DNA from: an uncultured Pseudomonadota bacterium
GTDB taxonomy: Bacteria > Pseudomonadota > Alphaproteobacteria > UBA9219
NCBI GenBank assembly: GCA_903920205.1
Contig: CAIXLI010000110.1
Location: 1 to 61,065 of the forward strand
Reading direction: 5' to 3'
DNA length: 61,065 bases
Shown piece by piece: positions 1-9,441 of the stretch. The notes under the pieces were generated by a model. The model had not been told where the DNA came from and ran no database searches. It saw only the letters and a list, made by a program, of their open reading frames with translations. The position numbers were made by a program, and so were the translations under genes. Numbering within the stretch: the first letter of the stretch is position 1; each line of letters opens with the position of its first letter.

Positions 1-14
1 CCTCGGAGAAAACA

Positions 15-371
15 ATGGCCAAGAAGAAAACCACCAAACCGGAAGTGTCCATTCGCGCAGTCAAGGAAACTTTGACCAAGTCGGCGCTGATCGCTTTGCT
101 TGCCGAACAGAACGAGATTTCCCGCAAAGCCGCCGCTGGCGTTTTCCAGACTCTGGAAGCCGTGATGCTCGGATCGGTTCATCCGCGTGGCGTGGGCGAA
201 TTTACGTTGCCCGGTCTTTTGAAGATTACGTTGCGTAAGGTTCCTGCCCGCAAGGCCGGTACGCTTGTGCGCAATCCTGCTACGGGTGAACTCGTAAAGG
301 CTGCTGCGAAGCCAGCCAGCGTGCGCGTTAAGGTTCGCGCTTTGTCGAAGCTGAAGAAGGCTGCGGTTTAA
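15..371 (+). CDS. HU/IHF-like DNA-binding protein
   Basis: 118-aa basic Lys/Ala-rich protein; pattern SALIALLAEQNEISRKAAAGVFQTLEAV...GEFTLPGLLKITLRKVPARKAGTLVRNPATGE resembles HU/bacterial DNA-binding family; RBS-like ggag upstream. Confidence 0.75.
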   Translation: MAKKKTTKPEVSIRAVKETLTKSALIALLAEQNEISRKAAAGVFQTLEAVMLGSVHPRGVGEFTLPGLLKITLRKVPARKAGTLVRNPATGELVKAAAKPASVRVKVRALSKLKKAAV

Positions 372-399
372 GTATCGCGGGTTTTCGATCGTTTGATAA

Positions 400-437
400 A
401 AGAAGGGGATGTTCGCGTAAGCGGGCATCCCCTTCTT
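400..437. terminator. Bidirectional intrinsic-type terminator hairpin between convergent HU-like and pfk genes
   Basis: Perfect 12-bp stem AAGAAGGGGATG (400-411) / CATCCCCTTCTT (426-437), A-rich before and T-rich after. Confidence 0.75.
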
Positions 438-458
438 TCTTGAAAAGGGCAGCGTGGG

Positions 459-1562
459 TTAAACCCTAAGCGTTCCATCGTCGCCCAGACAAATGCCGAG
501 GCCTCGGGCGGTGTTGACGAGGGTGCAGTCTTTTTCCACGATGCGGTTTTGCTTGATGGCTTCTTCGATGGGCACGTCGATAACCTGGCGGTCTTTCCAC
601 GCGACCATGCGACCGAATTTGCCTTGCTGGATGAGGGTGACGGCGTAAACGCCGAAGGCCGAGGCCAGCAGGCGGTCGTGAGCACTGGGTTGGCCGCCGC
701 GCTGAACGTGACCGAGGACGGTGACGCGGGTTTCAGCTTGGCAGGCTTCGGCGATTTCTTCGCCGAGGATGTGACCGATTCCGCCAAGGCGTTTTTGCCC
801 GCCGAAGAAATTGCGGCTGATGCTTCCGCCTTTGGGGCTGAGGACGGCTTCGGAGACGACGACAAGCGCGAAGTTGCGTCCGCCTTCTCGCAGCGCCTTA
901 ATATGCGCCGCGATGTTTTTGATGTTATAGGGGATTTCGGGGATCAGGATAACATCCGCGCCGCCTGCTATACCTGCCGTCAGGGCGATATGGCCTGCGT
1001 CGCGCCCCATGACTTCCAGAATCATAATGCGGTCGTGGCTGGCTGCCGTGGGTTGGAGCCTGTCCAAAGCCTCGGTCGCCACATCGACGGCGGTGCTAAA
1101 GCCTACCGACATTTCTGTGATGCCGAGATCGTTGTCGATCGTTTTGGGAATGCCGATTAGGGGAAAGCCGCCTTGTTGGGCAAGCCGTGACAGGATGGCA
1201 AGGCTGCCATCACCGCCGATGCCGATCAACGCTTCGCAGCCCAGTTTTTTGAAGGCCGAGATAATTTCGTTCGAACGGTCTTTGACCGATCCGTCGGGCA
1301 TCGGATAAGCGAAGGGGTCGCCTTTGTTGGTCGTGCCCAAGATCGTGCCGCCTTGGCGCATGACGACGGTATCGACATTGTTGTGGCGCAAAGGAATGAC
1401 ATGCGGCGGGTTTTCTAAAAGCCCGTGCGTGCCGTCCATAATGCCGACGACATCCCATCCCAGCGTTTCGGCACGCAAAACCACAGCGCGAATGACGGCG
1501 TTAAGTCCGGCGCAATCGCCGCCGCTGGTCAGGATGCCGATACGTTTGACAGGAGTGGCCAT
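459..1562 (-). CDS. pfkA: 6-phosphofructokinase (PfkA superfamily)
   Basis: ILTSGGDCAGLNAVIRA, GIGGDGSLAIL, GIPKTIDNDLG, GRDAGHIA motifs; likely start MATPVKRIG inside the longer ORF. Confidence 0.9.
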   Translation of the reverse strand: MATPVKRIGILTSGGDCAGLNAVIRAVVLRAETLGWDVVGIMDGTHGLLENPPHVIPLRHNNVDTVVMRQGGTILGTTNKGDPFAYPMPDGSVKDRSNEIISAFKKLGCEALIGIGGDGSLAILSRLAQQGGFPLIGIPKTIDNDLGITEMSVGFSTAVDVATEALDRLQPTAASHDRIMILEVMGRDAGHIALTAGIAGGADVILIPEIPYNIKNIAAHIKALREGGRNFALVVVSEAVLSPKGGSISRNFFGGQKRLGGIGHILGEEIAEACQAETRVTVLGHVQRGGQPSAHDRLLASAFGVYAVTLIQQGKFGRMVAWKDRQVIDVPIEEAIKQNRIVEKDCTLVNTARGLGICLGDDGTLRV

Positions 1563-1724
1563 AGAAATCTCTTCCAAGGAATGGATTGACGAAAAGCGAC
1601 AGAATAAGTGACGTTCATAGTCCCTTAGAATATTCGTGGAGTCAATCGCGGGGGTGTGCGCTTGTCTCGAATGCAGGAGTGTTGTACATTTAAAGAAGAA
1701 CGGATGTTAATGAGGAGAATATCT

Positions 1725-2477
1725 ATGAGCGACACAAAGGCGCAGCGCGTTGCTTTGGTAACCGGAGGAACAGCAGGAATCGGGGCAGGCATCGTTTCCC
1801 GTTTGCTGAAGGACGAATATATCGTTCATACGTTTAGCACCCGCACGGAGCGTGTCGATGCCTTTAAAGAAGAGCACAAAAATCAGCGGCTCTTTGTCAC
1901 TCAGGGAAGCGTTGAGGACGAAACCTTTAGGGCTGTCCTATGTCACGAAATTGAGCAACGTTATGGTAAGTTGGATGTTCTGGTCAACAATGCCGCGATT
2001 TATCTTTCGGGCGGGTATCTTGAAGAGCCCACGGATCATTTCAGAAAGGTTCTGGAAGTTAACTTGGTTGGCCCTTATGCTTGGGCACAAACTTTTCGCC
2101 CCTTGCTGGGCAAAGGCAACGATCCGTGCATCGTCAATATATCTTCCGTATGCGCGATGGGGACGTACAGGGATTGTTCCTCGACGGCTTATACCGCCAG
2201 CAAGGCGGGGCTAAACGCGCTGACAGAACGGTTGGCGATGGGGCTGGGCCCCGAAGGCATTCGCGTGAACGCGGTTGCACCCGGCATTACCGAAACGCCC
2301 ATGTGGTCGGGTTCGCACGAGAAAATGCGCGAGATCGTCAAGAAACGCCATGTCCTGAAAAACCAAATTGGAACGCCGGAGGATATTGCCGGAGCCGTCG
2401 CCTATTTAGCATCGCCCGATGCGCGTTTGGTCACGGGAGTTATTCTTGCCGTGGATGCTGGGTATCGGTTTATGTAA
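1725..2477 (+). CDS. SDR family oxidoreductase
   Basis: TGGTAGIG cofactor motif, NNAA, YTASKAG catalytic motif, C-terminal VTG..L.VDAGY; start MSDTKAQ preferred to the ORF start at 1656. Confidence 0.88.
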   Translation: MSDTKAQRVALVTGGTAGIGAGIVSRLLKDEYIVHTFSTRTERVDAFKEEHKNQRLFVTQGSVEDETFRAVLCHEIEQRYGKLDVLVNNAAIYLSGGYLEEPTDHFRKVLEVNLVGPYAWAQTFRPLLGKGNDPCIVNISSVCAMGTYRDCSSTAYTASKAGLNALTERLAMGLGPEGIRVNAVAPGITETPMWSGSHEKMREIVKKRHVLKNQIGTPEDIAGAVAYLASPDARLVTGVILAVDAGYRFM

Positions 2478-2508
2478 AATTCTATGAGAAGAAAACTCGG
2501 TGTGATTA

Positions 2509-4263
2509 TCAGGTCAAATTGAATAGAAAACATCGTACGTTTGAGCGGGGAAACCGCCAGGAAGTAAACATTGGGAACGCCGGACGCTTTCCCGCGGTTT
2601 CTGTTTTTTGCCGCAGGGCCTTTGGCGTTGCCGCTATCGCCTGCTTTGTTTCCGCCTTGCCTTGCGCGTTTCGCAACACTGCGCCGCCACGACCTCTTGT
2701 CGCTGGGGGCGGCACCGCTGACAGAGTGGGCTCCGCATCTTGAGCCGAACGTACTGCACCGTATACTTCCTTGCCGAGGCTGACGATCGCGGCATCTTGT
2801 GGGGCATTTGCCTCGCCAAGCGTTTTGCGTGAGGATTCAACGACGATCTGTCGTGCGGCTTGCCCGCCGCCGAAGCCTACAAGGCCACCGCCTATTTCGG
2901 CTATGTTTGCGGCGGTTGTCGTGCCGACTTTCTTCCACGAATTTTCGCCTTTTATTGCGCCTGCGACTGTCGTGCCGATATCCCAGACGGCGAATCCAGA
3001 GGCGGCGACCGCGCCGATCAAGGGAATTTCTTCCGCGCCGCCCCTAATGATTGAAGGGGCTAGCTTAGAGGCGAGTTTTGCGGCCAATTTCATGGCCTTT
3101 TCGCTTTGTAAGGTGGCTCCCGCCACCGTCACGGTTCCGCGTTGGGCGGCAGCGATGTAGTCGTGCTGTTTGAGCGCGACGGCTGTTTCGGCAATGCTGA
3201 TAAGAGTTCCTGTGCGCCCCATGAATTTGCCGGCGTGCATGTCGGCTTTCCCCAAAAAGTTTTGGAGGATTCCTGGGTGAGTCACCGCGTTTTTCAGACC
3301 GGAAAGATTCGGTCGGCGTGACAGGGGTTGAGCGGGAGTGGAAGGCTCGAATTCCTTTGGTGTAAAAACAATGTCTTGTTTTGATGGGTTTTTGGGAGAT
3401 TCATGGATGTGACCGAGAAAAGCCTTGAAATCCTCATGCTCTAATCCGTGCCTAGAGGCGGACACGAATTCATTGATGTGCAATCCAACATAAGCGGACG
3501 TATTGGGCCAACGTTTTTTCATGCGTGCAAAGCGATAGCATTTTTCAGCGCCTAATTCTTCAGCGCTTAGTTCTGCAAACGCCTCTTCTCTGCCCTGTTC
3601 CACATCATGCTCGCGGGCGTAATAACCGTAGTCGAGCTTTTCTGCGCCTTCAAAGCCCCCTAAACCTATTAAGTCTTTATTATAAGCCTCTTCGAACTGC
3701 GGCGAGGAACTCACCGATTGACCCGTAATAGTTTGAATAGTGTTATCATATGCATGAAAAAATTCGTGGATTGCGGTGCCAAAAGGGCTGCCCGAAACAA
3801 GTTTACTTAATTGCCACTTTTCTTTTATGATTCCCATAACCGTTGGTGCCTGTAAATACGGTGTAAATGGAAATTTTGTATGAAGGACAAACTCGGATAG
3901 AACAGCATAATTTTCTTCCGGATAGTATGCTCCCACATCGTGAGCACTGCCTCTCATGCTCCATCCTTCTGGAGAGTTGGTGGATACGCCAGCTCCCTCG
4001 AATCTGAAGCCATTGTCTGTAAGAAAAGATTGCATCTGGTCTGGAAGCGCGCTCCAGCCCTTTAACAAACTTTTTCTGAACTCTGCCGTCGTTTTGCCGT
4101 GGAAGCGGATTCCATTGATTTCCCGTACTCTTTTGGCTCGGGCATGGGTAAGAAGCGTTTCTCCGATTCTAATGTTTTTATTTAACGCATGGACAAACGA
4201 CCGACCGAAGGATTCTTCGGCGCGTTTAAATTTTTCTCTTACATTGTCCGGCGATACCCTCAT
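2509..4263 (-). CDS. Putative zincin metalloprotease, lethal-factor-like (HExxH) protein
   Basis: 584 aa; GTAIHEFFHAYDN (HExxHxxD) followed by YYAREHDVEQGREEAFAELSAEE as possible third ligand; C-terminal Gly/Ala-rich hydrophobic segments. Confidence 0.6.
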   Translation of the reverse strand: MRVSPDNVREKFKRAEESFGRSFVHALNKNIRIGETLLTHARAKRVREINGIRFHGKTTAEFRKSLLKGWSALPDQMQSFLTDNGFRFEGAGVSTNSPEGWSMRGSAHDVGAYYPEENYAVLSEFVLHTKFPFTPYLQAPTVMGIIKEKWQLSKLVSGSPFGTAIHEFFHAYDNTIQTITGQSVSSSPQFEEAYNKDLIGLGGFEGAEKLDYGYYAREHDVEQGREEAFAELSAEELGAEKCYRFARMKKRWPNTSAYVGLHINEFVSASRHGLEHEDFKAFLGHIHESPKNPSKQDIVFTPKEFEPSTPAQPLSRRPNLSGLKNAVTHPGILQNFLGKADMHAGKFMGRTGTLISIAETAVALKQHDYIAAAQRGTVTVAGATLQSEKAMKLAAKLASKLAPSIIRGGAEEIPLIGAVAASGFAVWDIGTTVAGAIKGENSWKKVGTTTAANIAEIGGGLVGFGGGQAARQIVVESSRKTLGEANAPQDAAIVSLGKEVYGAVRSAQDAEPTLSAVPPPATRGRGGAVLRNAQGKAETKQAIAATPKALRQKTETAGKRPAFPMFTSWRFPRSNVRCFLFNLT

Positions 4264-4396
4264 TGTGCAATCCGCAAAATATTTTGAATTATAAAGTCAG
4301 ATTATTGTCCAAATTCTTTTTTTATCGTTGCAGTTCTGTTCGGGCTGTCGACATCAGTATCAATTATGCCAAATTCTGCGGCGGCGAGTTCTTTGT

Positions 4397-4405
4397 GCTC
4401 AATAT
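4397..4405. repeat. Target-site duplication (left) GCTCAATAT
   Basis: Identical 9-mer at 5745-5753 flanking the IS. Confidence 0.9.
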
Positions 4406-5744
4406 CACTAGTGTCCGGTTAACTATCGAACAAATTCAGTTGGTTGGATGATGCCGCGAGTGGGGAATTGGACTGGACGTCAAAAAGAGCCTGTCCCAAT
4501 TGAGTTTTCTCGAAAGAATGAACCGATAAAATCTGTAGAAAAGTGTAGAGCGAGACGTCGAGCGCCAGCTCTTTTTTGATGATCGCTACCAGCACATAAA
4601 CGCACACCGCCGTCCATATTTGCGTCTTCACGGCATTCTCGGACGTGCCGTAAAAACGCTTGATGCGCAGATTTTGTTTGATCACTTGAAGAACAGTTCG
4701 ACCTGCCAGCGCTTTTTGTAGAGCGCGGCGATCATCTCCGCCGAAAGCGCGAAATTGTTGGTCAGGAACACGAGACGTTTTCCGGTTTTCGGATCGCAAA
4801 ACGAAACGCGCCGCAGGTGCTGCGGATAATCCTGCTTCGTATAAAATCCATCGAGCGCGATGCTCTGGTCGGCACCGACGCCTGTTGTTTTGTCCGACAC
4901 GGGATGTGAATAGACGCGGTGATACTTCATGTTGGTTTTTGTGCGCGTGACGAAGAACGCGCCCGCCTGATGAATGACGTAAAGTCTGCGGAAATCGACA
5001 TAGCCGCGATCCATAACATAAATGGCTCCGGCTTCCGGTGTGATCAAATCCAAGGCGGGCGCATCGCCCATCTTGCCGTCAGAAACATGAATAAAACTGG
5101 GGATATTACCGCGCAGGTCGAGCAGCGTGTGCATTTTGACGGCGGCTTTGGTTGAACGAAAATCAGCCCACGGAAACAGCGAAAGGCATAAATCGATTGT
5201 TGTGCTGTCGAGCGCATAGACCGTGTTGGCGAGGTCGAGGCCAATGTCGTCCTTCACATAAAGTTTGCGCGCGCGTTTGATGAGGACGGTGGCAAGATCA
5301 AACCATATGCGCCAGTCGCGCAGTTCGTTGGCATCAGCCAACGTCGATTTAGCGACCGGCTCGCGCAATCCCATGCCGTACAGTTTTGTGGGCTGTGCTC
5401 CGAGGCAGGCTTCAATGTCGCGCAGACTCTCGCGATATGTCACCTGCGCAAAGGCCATGACGCGAAAATGTTCCGTGCATCGAAGCGTCCGGACGCGAAC
5501 ATCGCCGCCATACTTTCGGACAATGCGATCAAAACTCGTCCACGGCACAAAATCCATCACTTGTGAAAAGAGGGTCTGGCCTACGTGCATCGTGACATCC
5601 CCAATTGGAAAAACCAAAATTGGGGAAGATGTTACCGCCAAAGTCCCAACGCGACTTCAAATCGACACCAAAAAAAACACCTCAAAAACCCTTGTGTACC
5701 AAGCCTAACTTGCAAAACTACCCGCGCTTAACCGGACAGTAGTG
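4406..5744 (-). mobile_element. IS4-family (DUF4372-type transposase) insertion sequence, complete ends
   Basis: 17-bp terminal inverted repeats CACTAGTGTCCGGTTAA / CACTACTGTCCGGTTAA (16/17) flanked by 9-bp direct repeats GCTCAATAT (4397-4405 and 5745-5753). Confidence 0.92.
4419..5590 (-). pseudogene. IS4-family transposase, frameshifted
   Basis: GQTLFSQVMDFVPWTSFDRIVRKYGGD...ALDSTTIDLCLSLF...DRGYVDF...KKRWQVELFFK then stop; continuation VIKQNLRIKRFYGTSENAVKTQIW in another frame (ORF 4419-4799). Confidence 0.9.
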
Positions 5745-5753
5745 GCTCAATAT
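5745..5753. repeat. Target-site duplication (right) GCTCAATAT
   Basis: Identical 9-mer at 4397-4405. Confidence 0.9.
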
Positions 5754-6022
5754 CCAATAATACATACCCGCCAAGGCGTTATAATTTCTTATGATATTTG
5801 TATCATGCTTATGGTTCCTTTTTCATTAATTTGAAAGAACGCGTCCCCTTCGTTTCTGAAAACACAATAGATTCAGAAGGTTGATGCTTTGTGGCTCAGG
5901 TGAGACGGTGGCGGTTCTGGCTAACAGACTGAAGACGGATAGGCATCCAGAGGCGGGGCCTTTCTCTTCAAGCGGTAGAAGCCGTATGTTCTTACAATCT
6001 TTATGAATGACGCAAGCGAGGA

Positions 6023-6817
6023 TCAGAACGGCATCAGGACATCGAACAATTGGTCGCCGTAGCGGGGTTGTTGGACGTCGTTGATGGTGCCTTTGCCGCC
6101 GTAGTTGATGCGGGCTTCGGCGATTTGGTCGTAGGTGATGGTGTTGCTCGCCGAGATGTCTTGCGGGCGGATCACGCCGCTGATATCCAATTCGCGCATG
6201 TCGTAATTCACGCCGACTTGCTGTTTACCGGAGATCACAAGATTGCCGTTGGGCAGGATTTGCACGATGGTCGCGGCGACGCGCAGGTCGATTTGTTCCT
6301 GACGCCCGATGGAGCCTTTGCCGTCATTGCTGGTCGTGCTTCCGGCGTTGATGAGGTTTGAGGGGCTGACGGCTTGGGGTAGGACGGTGTTCAGCTTGCT
6401 TTCGAGGCCGAGGAAGCTTGTTAAATTCGCTTTATCGCTGTTGTCACGCGAGCGTTTGGTTTCGTTTTGAATTTGCGCTTGATCGTTGATGGTGACGACG
6501 ACGGTCAGGATATCGCCCACGCGGCTGGCGCGTTGGTCGCGGAAGAAGGCGCGGCCTCCTGTTTCCCACAGAGAATTAGGTTGGCGTTCGTTCAGCGAGG
6601 GCGGGGGCATCGGCATTTTCACAGGAACATAGCCGTCACGATGCGTGGGGTCGTCGATCACGGAGAGTTTCGGTTGGTCGCCGATTTCGGAAACGCGGTC
6701 GAAGGCGTTGCAGGCGGTCAGGGACAAAAGAGCGGCTGTCGTCAGCAGAATGTTTCTGCAGGCGAGGGTGCGAGAGGCTTTTCTGGCTTTGGATACGGCG
6801 TGATGGGGCGGGTGCAT
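6023..6817 (-). CDS. flgH: Flagellar L-ring protein FlgH
   Basis: Lipoprotein-like LTACNAFDR; LWETGGRAFFRDQRASRVGDILTVVVTINDQAQIQNET; ends ...YGDQLFDVLMPF; context flgF-flgG-flgA. Confidence 0.93.
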   Translation of the reverse strand: MHPPHHAVSKARKASRTLACRNILLTTAALLSLTACNAFDRVSEIGDQPKLSVIDDPTHRDGYVPVKMPMPPPSLNERQPNSLWETGGRAFFRDQRASRVGDILTVVVTINDQAQIQNETKRSRDNSDKANLTSFLGLESKLNTVLPQAVSPSNLINAGSTTSNDGKGSIGRQEQIDLRVAATIVQILPNGNLVISGKQQVGVNYDMRELDISGVIRPQDISASNTITYDQIAEARINYGGKGTINDVQQPRYGDQLFDVLMPF

Positions 6818-6826
6818 GACGGGTTC

Positions 6827-7801
6827 CTATTCTGCCAAGGCAATTTTCCGCGCTGTGCGGATTTCGACGGTGCCTGGGGCTGTGACGACGCCTTCGACCG
6901 TGCGGTTGCTTTGCGTGTTGACGACGCGAATGGTTTCTCCTTCGGCGCCGTCTTGCTGGGCTTTGCCTTGGGAGGTGATAATGATGTAGGGGGTTTCGAT
7001 TTTCAACGTGACCAGCGAGCCGCGTTGCACAAGGCGCTGGGGCATAACATCGCGGGCATGCAGGACGGCGCCTTCGGGCGTGTCGCGACGGGTTTCTCGT
7101 CCGATAAGTTGGCTTTGTTCCGTCACGACATCGGCGGTGATGCGTTCTTCGGGCATCTGGATTGTGTCCAAATCGGCGGCGGCAATGACAGTTCCGGCTT
7201 CGAGGCGGCGAGCAAGCACGGGAACGTTGCGCTTGATCGAGACGCGGCCTGTGATGGGCAGGACATAGGGGCCGCGTGGCGTTTGCGCGGTCAGGTCGGT
7301 GCGAAACAGCTTGGTGGCCTGGTTATAGGAAAAATTCTCCAGCTTGAATTCGGGATGTTGGGATGAGGGTAGGGCGATTTCCAAATTGCGCGCGTCAAAA
7401 GCGATCTCGAAACTCAGTTTTTTGGCGTTGCCGTCGAGGTTCATTTTGGCGATGACCGCATCGCGGATCATGTCGCCGGAGATGCGGGTGCAGGCCAAGG
7501 TGACAACGATATGGTTCGACGTTTCCTGCGCTTTCCAATCCAGACGATAAGTTTCCGCAAGTTTGTTCAAGACGGACTCGTCGTACACGGCTGGCTTGCA
7601 GGGGAGGGGGGCTTGGGCGATGTCGCGGTCGATGCCGGACGGAACGCCCGAGAACAGGTCGCTCAGCCGCACGGCGGCATGGGTGATCTCGGTATCCTGA
7701 TTTAGCCTGACGGCGGTATCTGCGACGCAGGGCGTGGGCGAACCGGCGCTGCCGGAGAGAACCAGCCATGCGGCGAACAGAATACGGGCGGTTTTTTTCA
7801 T
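6827..7801 (-). CDS. flgA: Flagellar basal body P-ring formation protein FlgA
   Basis: SAF-type C-terminus (VPVLARRLEAGTVIAAADLDTIQMPEERI...GRETRRDTPEGAVLHARDVMPQRLVQRGSLVTL); operon position. Confidence 0.9.
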   Translation of the reverse strand: MKKTARILFAAWLVLSGSAGSPTPCVADTAVRLNQDTEITHAAVRLSDLFSGVPSGIDRDIAQAPLPCKPAVYDESVLNKLAETYRLDWKAQETSNHIVVTLACTRISGDMIRDAVIAKMNLDGNAKKLSFEIAFDARNLEIALPSSQHPEFKLENFSYNQATKLFRTDLTAQTPRGPYVLPITGRVSIKRNVPVLARRLEAGTVIAAADLDTIQMPEERITADVVTEQSQLIGRETRRDTPEGAVLHARDVMPQRLVQRGSLVTLKIETPYIIITSQGKAQQDGAEGETIRVVNTQSNRTVEGVVTAPGTVEIRTARKIALAE

Positions 7802-7817
7802 AGCTAACTTCCCTTGC

Positions 7818-8606
7818 TTACGTCTTCATCTGGTTCGTCGTCGTCAGCATCTGATCGGCTGTGTTGACAACTTTGGAATTCATTTCATAGGCGCGTTGCG
7901 CCGTGATCAAATTCGTGACTTCCGTGACAATGTCGACGTTCGAGCTTTCCAGCGATCCTTGAATAATGGTGCCGAAGCCCGACGTTCCGGGATTTGCGGT
8001 GGTGGGCGAACCCGACGCATCGGTTTGCCTTAGAAGGTTGTTGCCGGTCGCTTCCAACCCGACAGGGTTGATGAAATTCGCCAACTGCAATTGCCCCAAA
8101 GTCTGCTGAGCGGTCTGTCCTGCGACGGTGGCGAGAATTTGGCCGCTGGCGTTGACGGTGACCGATGTCGCGGTCGTCGGAACCGTAATGCTGGGAAGCA
8201 CTTGATAGCCGTCCGCCGTCACAATCTGGCCGCTGGCGTTCAGCTGCAACGCGCCGGAGCGCGTGTAGGAGGTTGTGCCGTCGGGGAGCTGAACCTGAAA
8301 ATAGCCGCGTCCGTTGATGGCGAGGTCGAGCGTATTGTTGGTTGCCGAAAGATTGCCCTGCGTATTGATGCGATAGGTCGCGGCAGGCATAACGCCGAGG
8401 CCGACTTGCAGGCCCGATGGCACGATCGTGCCGCTGTCCGACGAGGCTGAACCTACGGTGCGCATGTTTTGATACAGCAAATCCTGAAACTCGACACGCG
8501 AGGTTTTGAAGCCGGTGGTCGAAGCGTTCGAAATGTTGTTCGAAATGACTTCGACGTTCAGCTGTTGGGCTGCCATTCCTGTTGCGGCGATGCTTAAAGC
8601 TCTCAT
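7818..8606 (-). CDS. flgG: Flagellar distal rod protein FlgG
   Basis: MRALSIAATGMAAQQLNVEVISNNISNASTTGFKTSRVEFQDLLYQN; C-terminal SSNVDIVTEVTNLITAQRAYEMNSKVV. Confidence 0.96.
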   Translation of the reverse strand: MRALSIAATGMAAQQLNVEVISNNISNASTTGFKTSRVEFQDLLYQNMRTVGSASSDSGTIVPSGLQVGLGVMPAATYRINTQGNLSATNNTLDLAINGRGYFQVQLPDGTTSYTRSGALQLNASGQIVTADGYQVLPSITVPTTATSVTVNASGQILATVAGQTAQQTLGQLQLANFINPVGLEATGNNLLRQTDASGSPTTANPGTSGFGTIIQGSLESSNVDIVTEVTNLITAQRAYEMNSKVVNTADQMLTTTNQMKT

Positions 8607-8632
8607 GATGACCTCGTCGTTCTTTCTATTTG

Positions 8633-9385
8633 TTACGCTGACGTTTGCGATAGTTTGTCGATGGCGGCGAGCATCCGCGTATTGTCTTGACCGACGAAAT
8701 TTGACGCTTGCTCGTAGGCGCGTTGAATGCGGATTAAATCGGTGATTTCCTGAATCGCGTTGACGTTCGAGTTCTCAATGGCGCCCTGAATAACGGGATT
8801 GCCTGTGATCGGAGTTGCCAGTTGCGTGGTCGTGAACAAGCCTTTGCTGGTGGGGGTCAGAGCCGCGTTGTTGACAAAATCGACGACGCCAAGTTTGCCC
8901 AATTGGGCTCGTGCTGATCCTGTCCCGGTTTGCGCGGTGATAAAACCATCACCAGAAACCGTAATGTCTCTGGCGTCGTCGGGCAGGGTGATGGGCTGGC
9001 CTCCGTCGCTAAGCACAGGCAAGCCGGTCGAGGTTACGATCTGGCCTTGGCTGTCGGTGCGGAACGCGCCGTTGCGAGTATATTGTGTGCCCTGCGGCGT
9101 TTGAACCTCGAAATAGCCTGAGCCTTGAATAGCAAGATCGAGGGGATTGCCGGTCGAGGATGTCGTTCCCGGCGACATATCGCGGATAGTAGCGCGGTCA
9201 TAGACAAAGAAGGTCTTATCCGAAGGGGTGGCGGAATCGCTGGCGTCGTCAACCTGCGTGGCGAATTGGACGCTTTCGCGTTTGAATCCGGTTGTGCTGC
9301 TGTTGGCGATATTGTTGGCGACAATATCCACCGAGCGCTGAAGCGCCATCTGATTGGAAAGTAAAACGAGGCTTGTCGTCAGCAT
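8633..9385 (-). CDS. flgF: Flagellar rod protein FlgF
   Basis: VLLSNQMALQRSVDIVANNIANSSTTGFKRE; ENSNVNAIQEITDLIRIQRAYEQ; start MLTTSLVLL chosen. Confidence 0.92.
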   Translation of the reverse strand: MLTTSLVLLSNQMALQRSVDIVANNIANSSTTGFKRESVQFATQVDDASDSATPSDKTFFVYDRATIRDMSPGTTSSTGNPLDLAIQGSGYFEVQTPQGTQYTRNGAFRTDSQGQIVTSTGLPVLSDGGQPITLPDDARDITVSGDGFITAQTGTGSARAQLGKLGVVDFVNNAALTPTSKGLFTTTQLATPITGNPVIQGAIENSNVNAIQEITDLIRIQRAYEQASNFVGQDNTRMLAAIDKLSQTSA

Positions 9386-9441
9386 GCGTAAAACCCGTGT
9401 GTCCGCAAGAACGCGCCCATCGCGCCTCGCCCAAAGTACAT

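Noticed and set aside
4406-5744. Programmed frameshift to make a full IS4 transposase
   Set aside because: TTCAAGTGATC has no slippery heptamer and the family normally encodes a single ORF; a 1-nt deletion is simpler
6467-7366. 299-aa plus-strand ORF
   Set aside because: Overlaps flgH and flgA on the opposite strand; Gly/Asp-rich shadow
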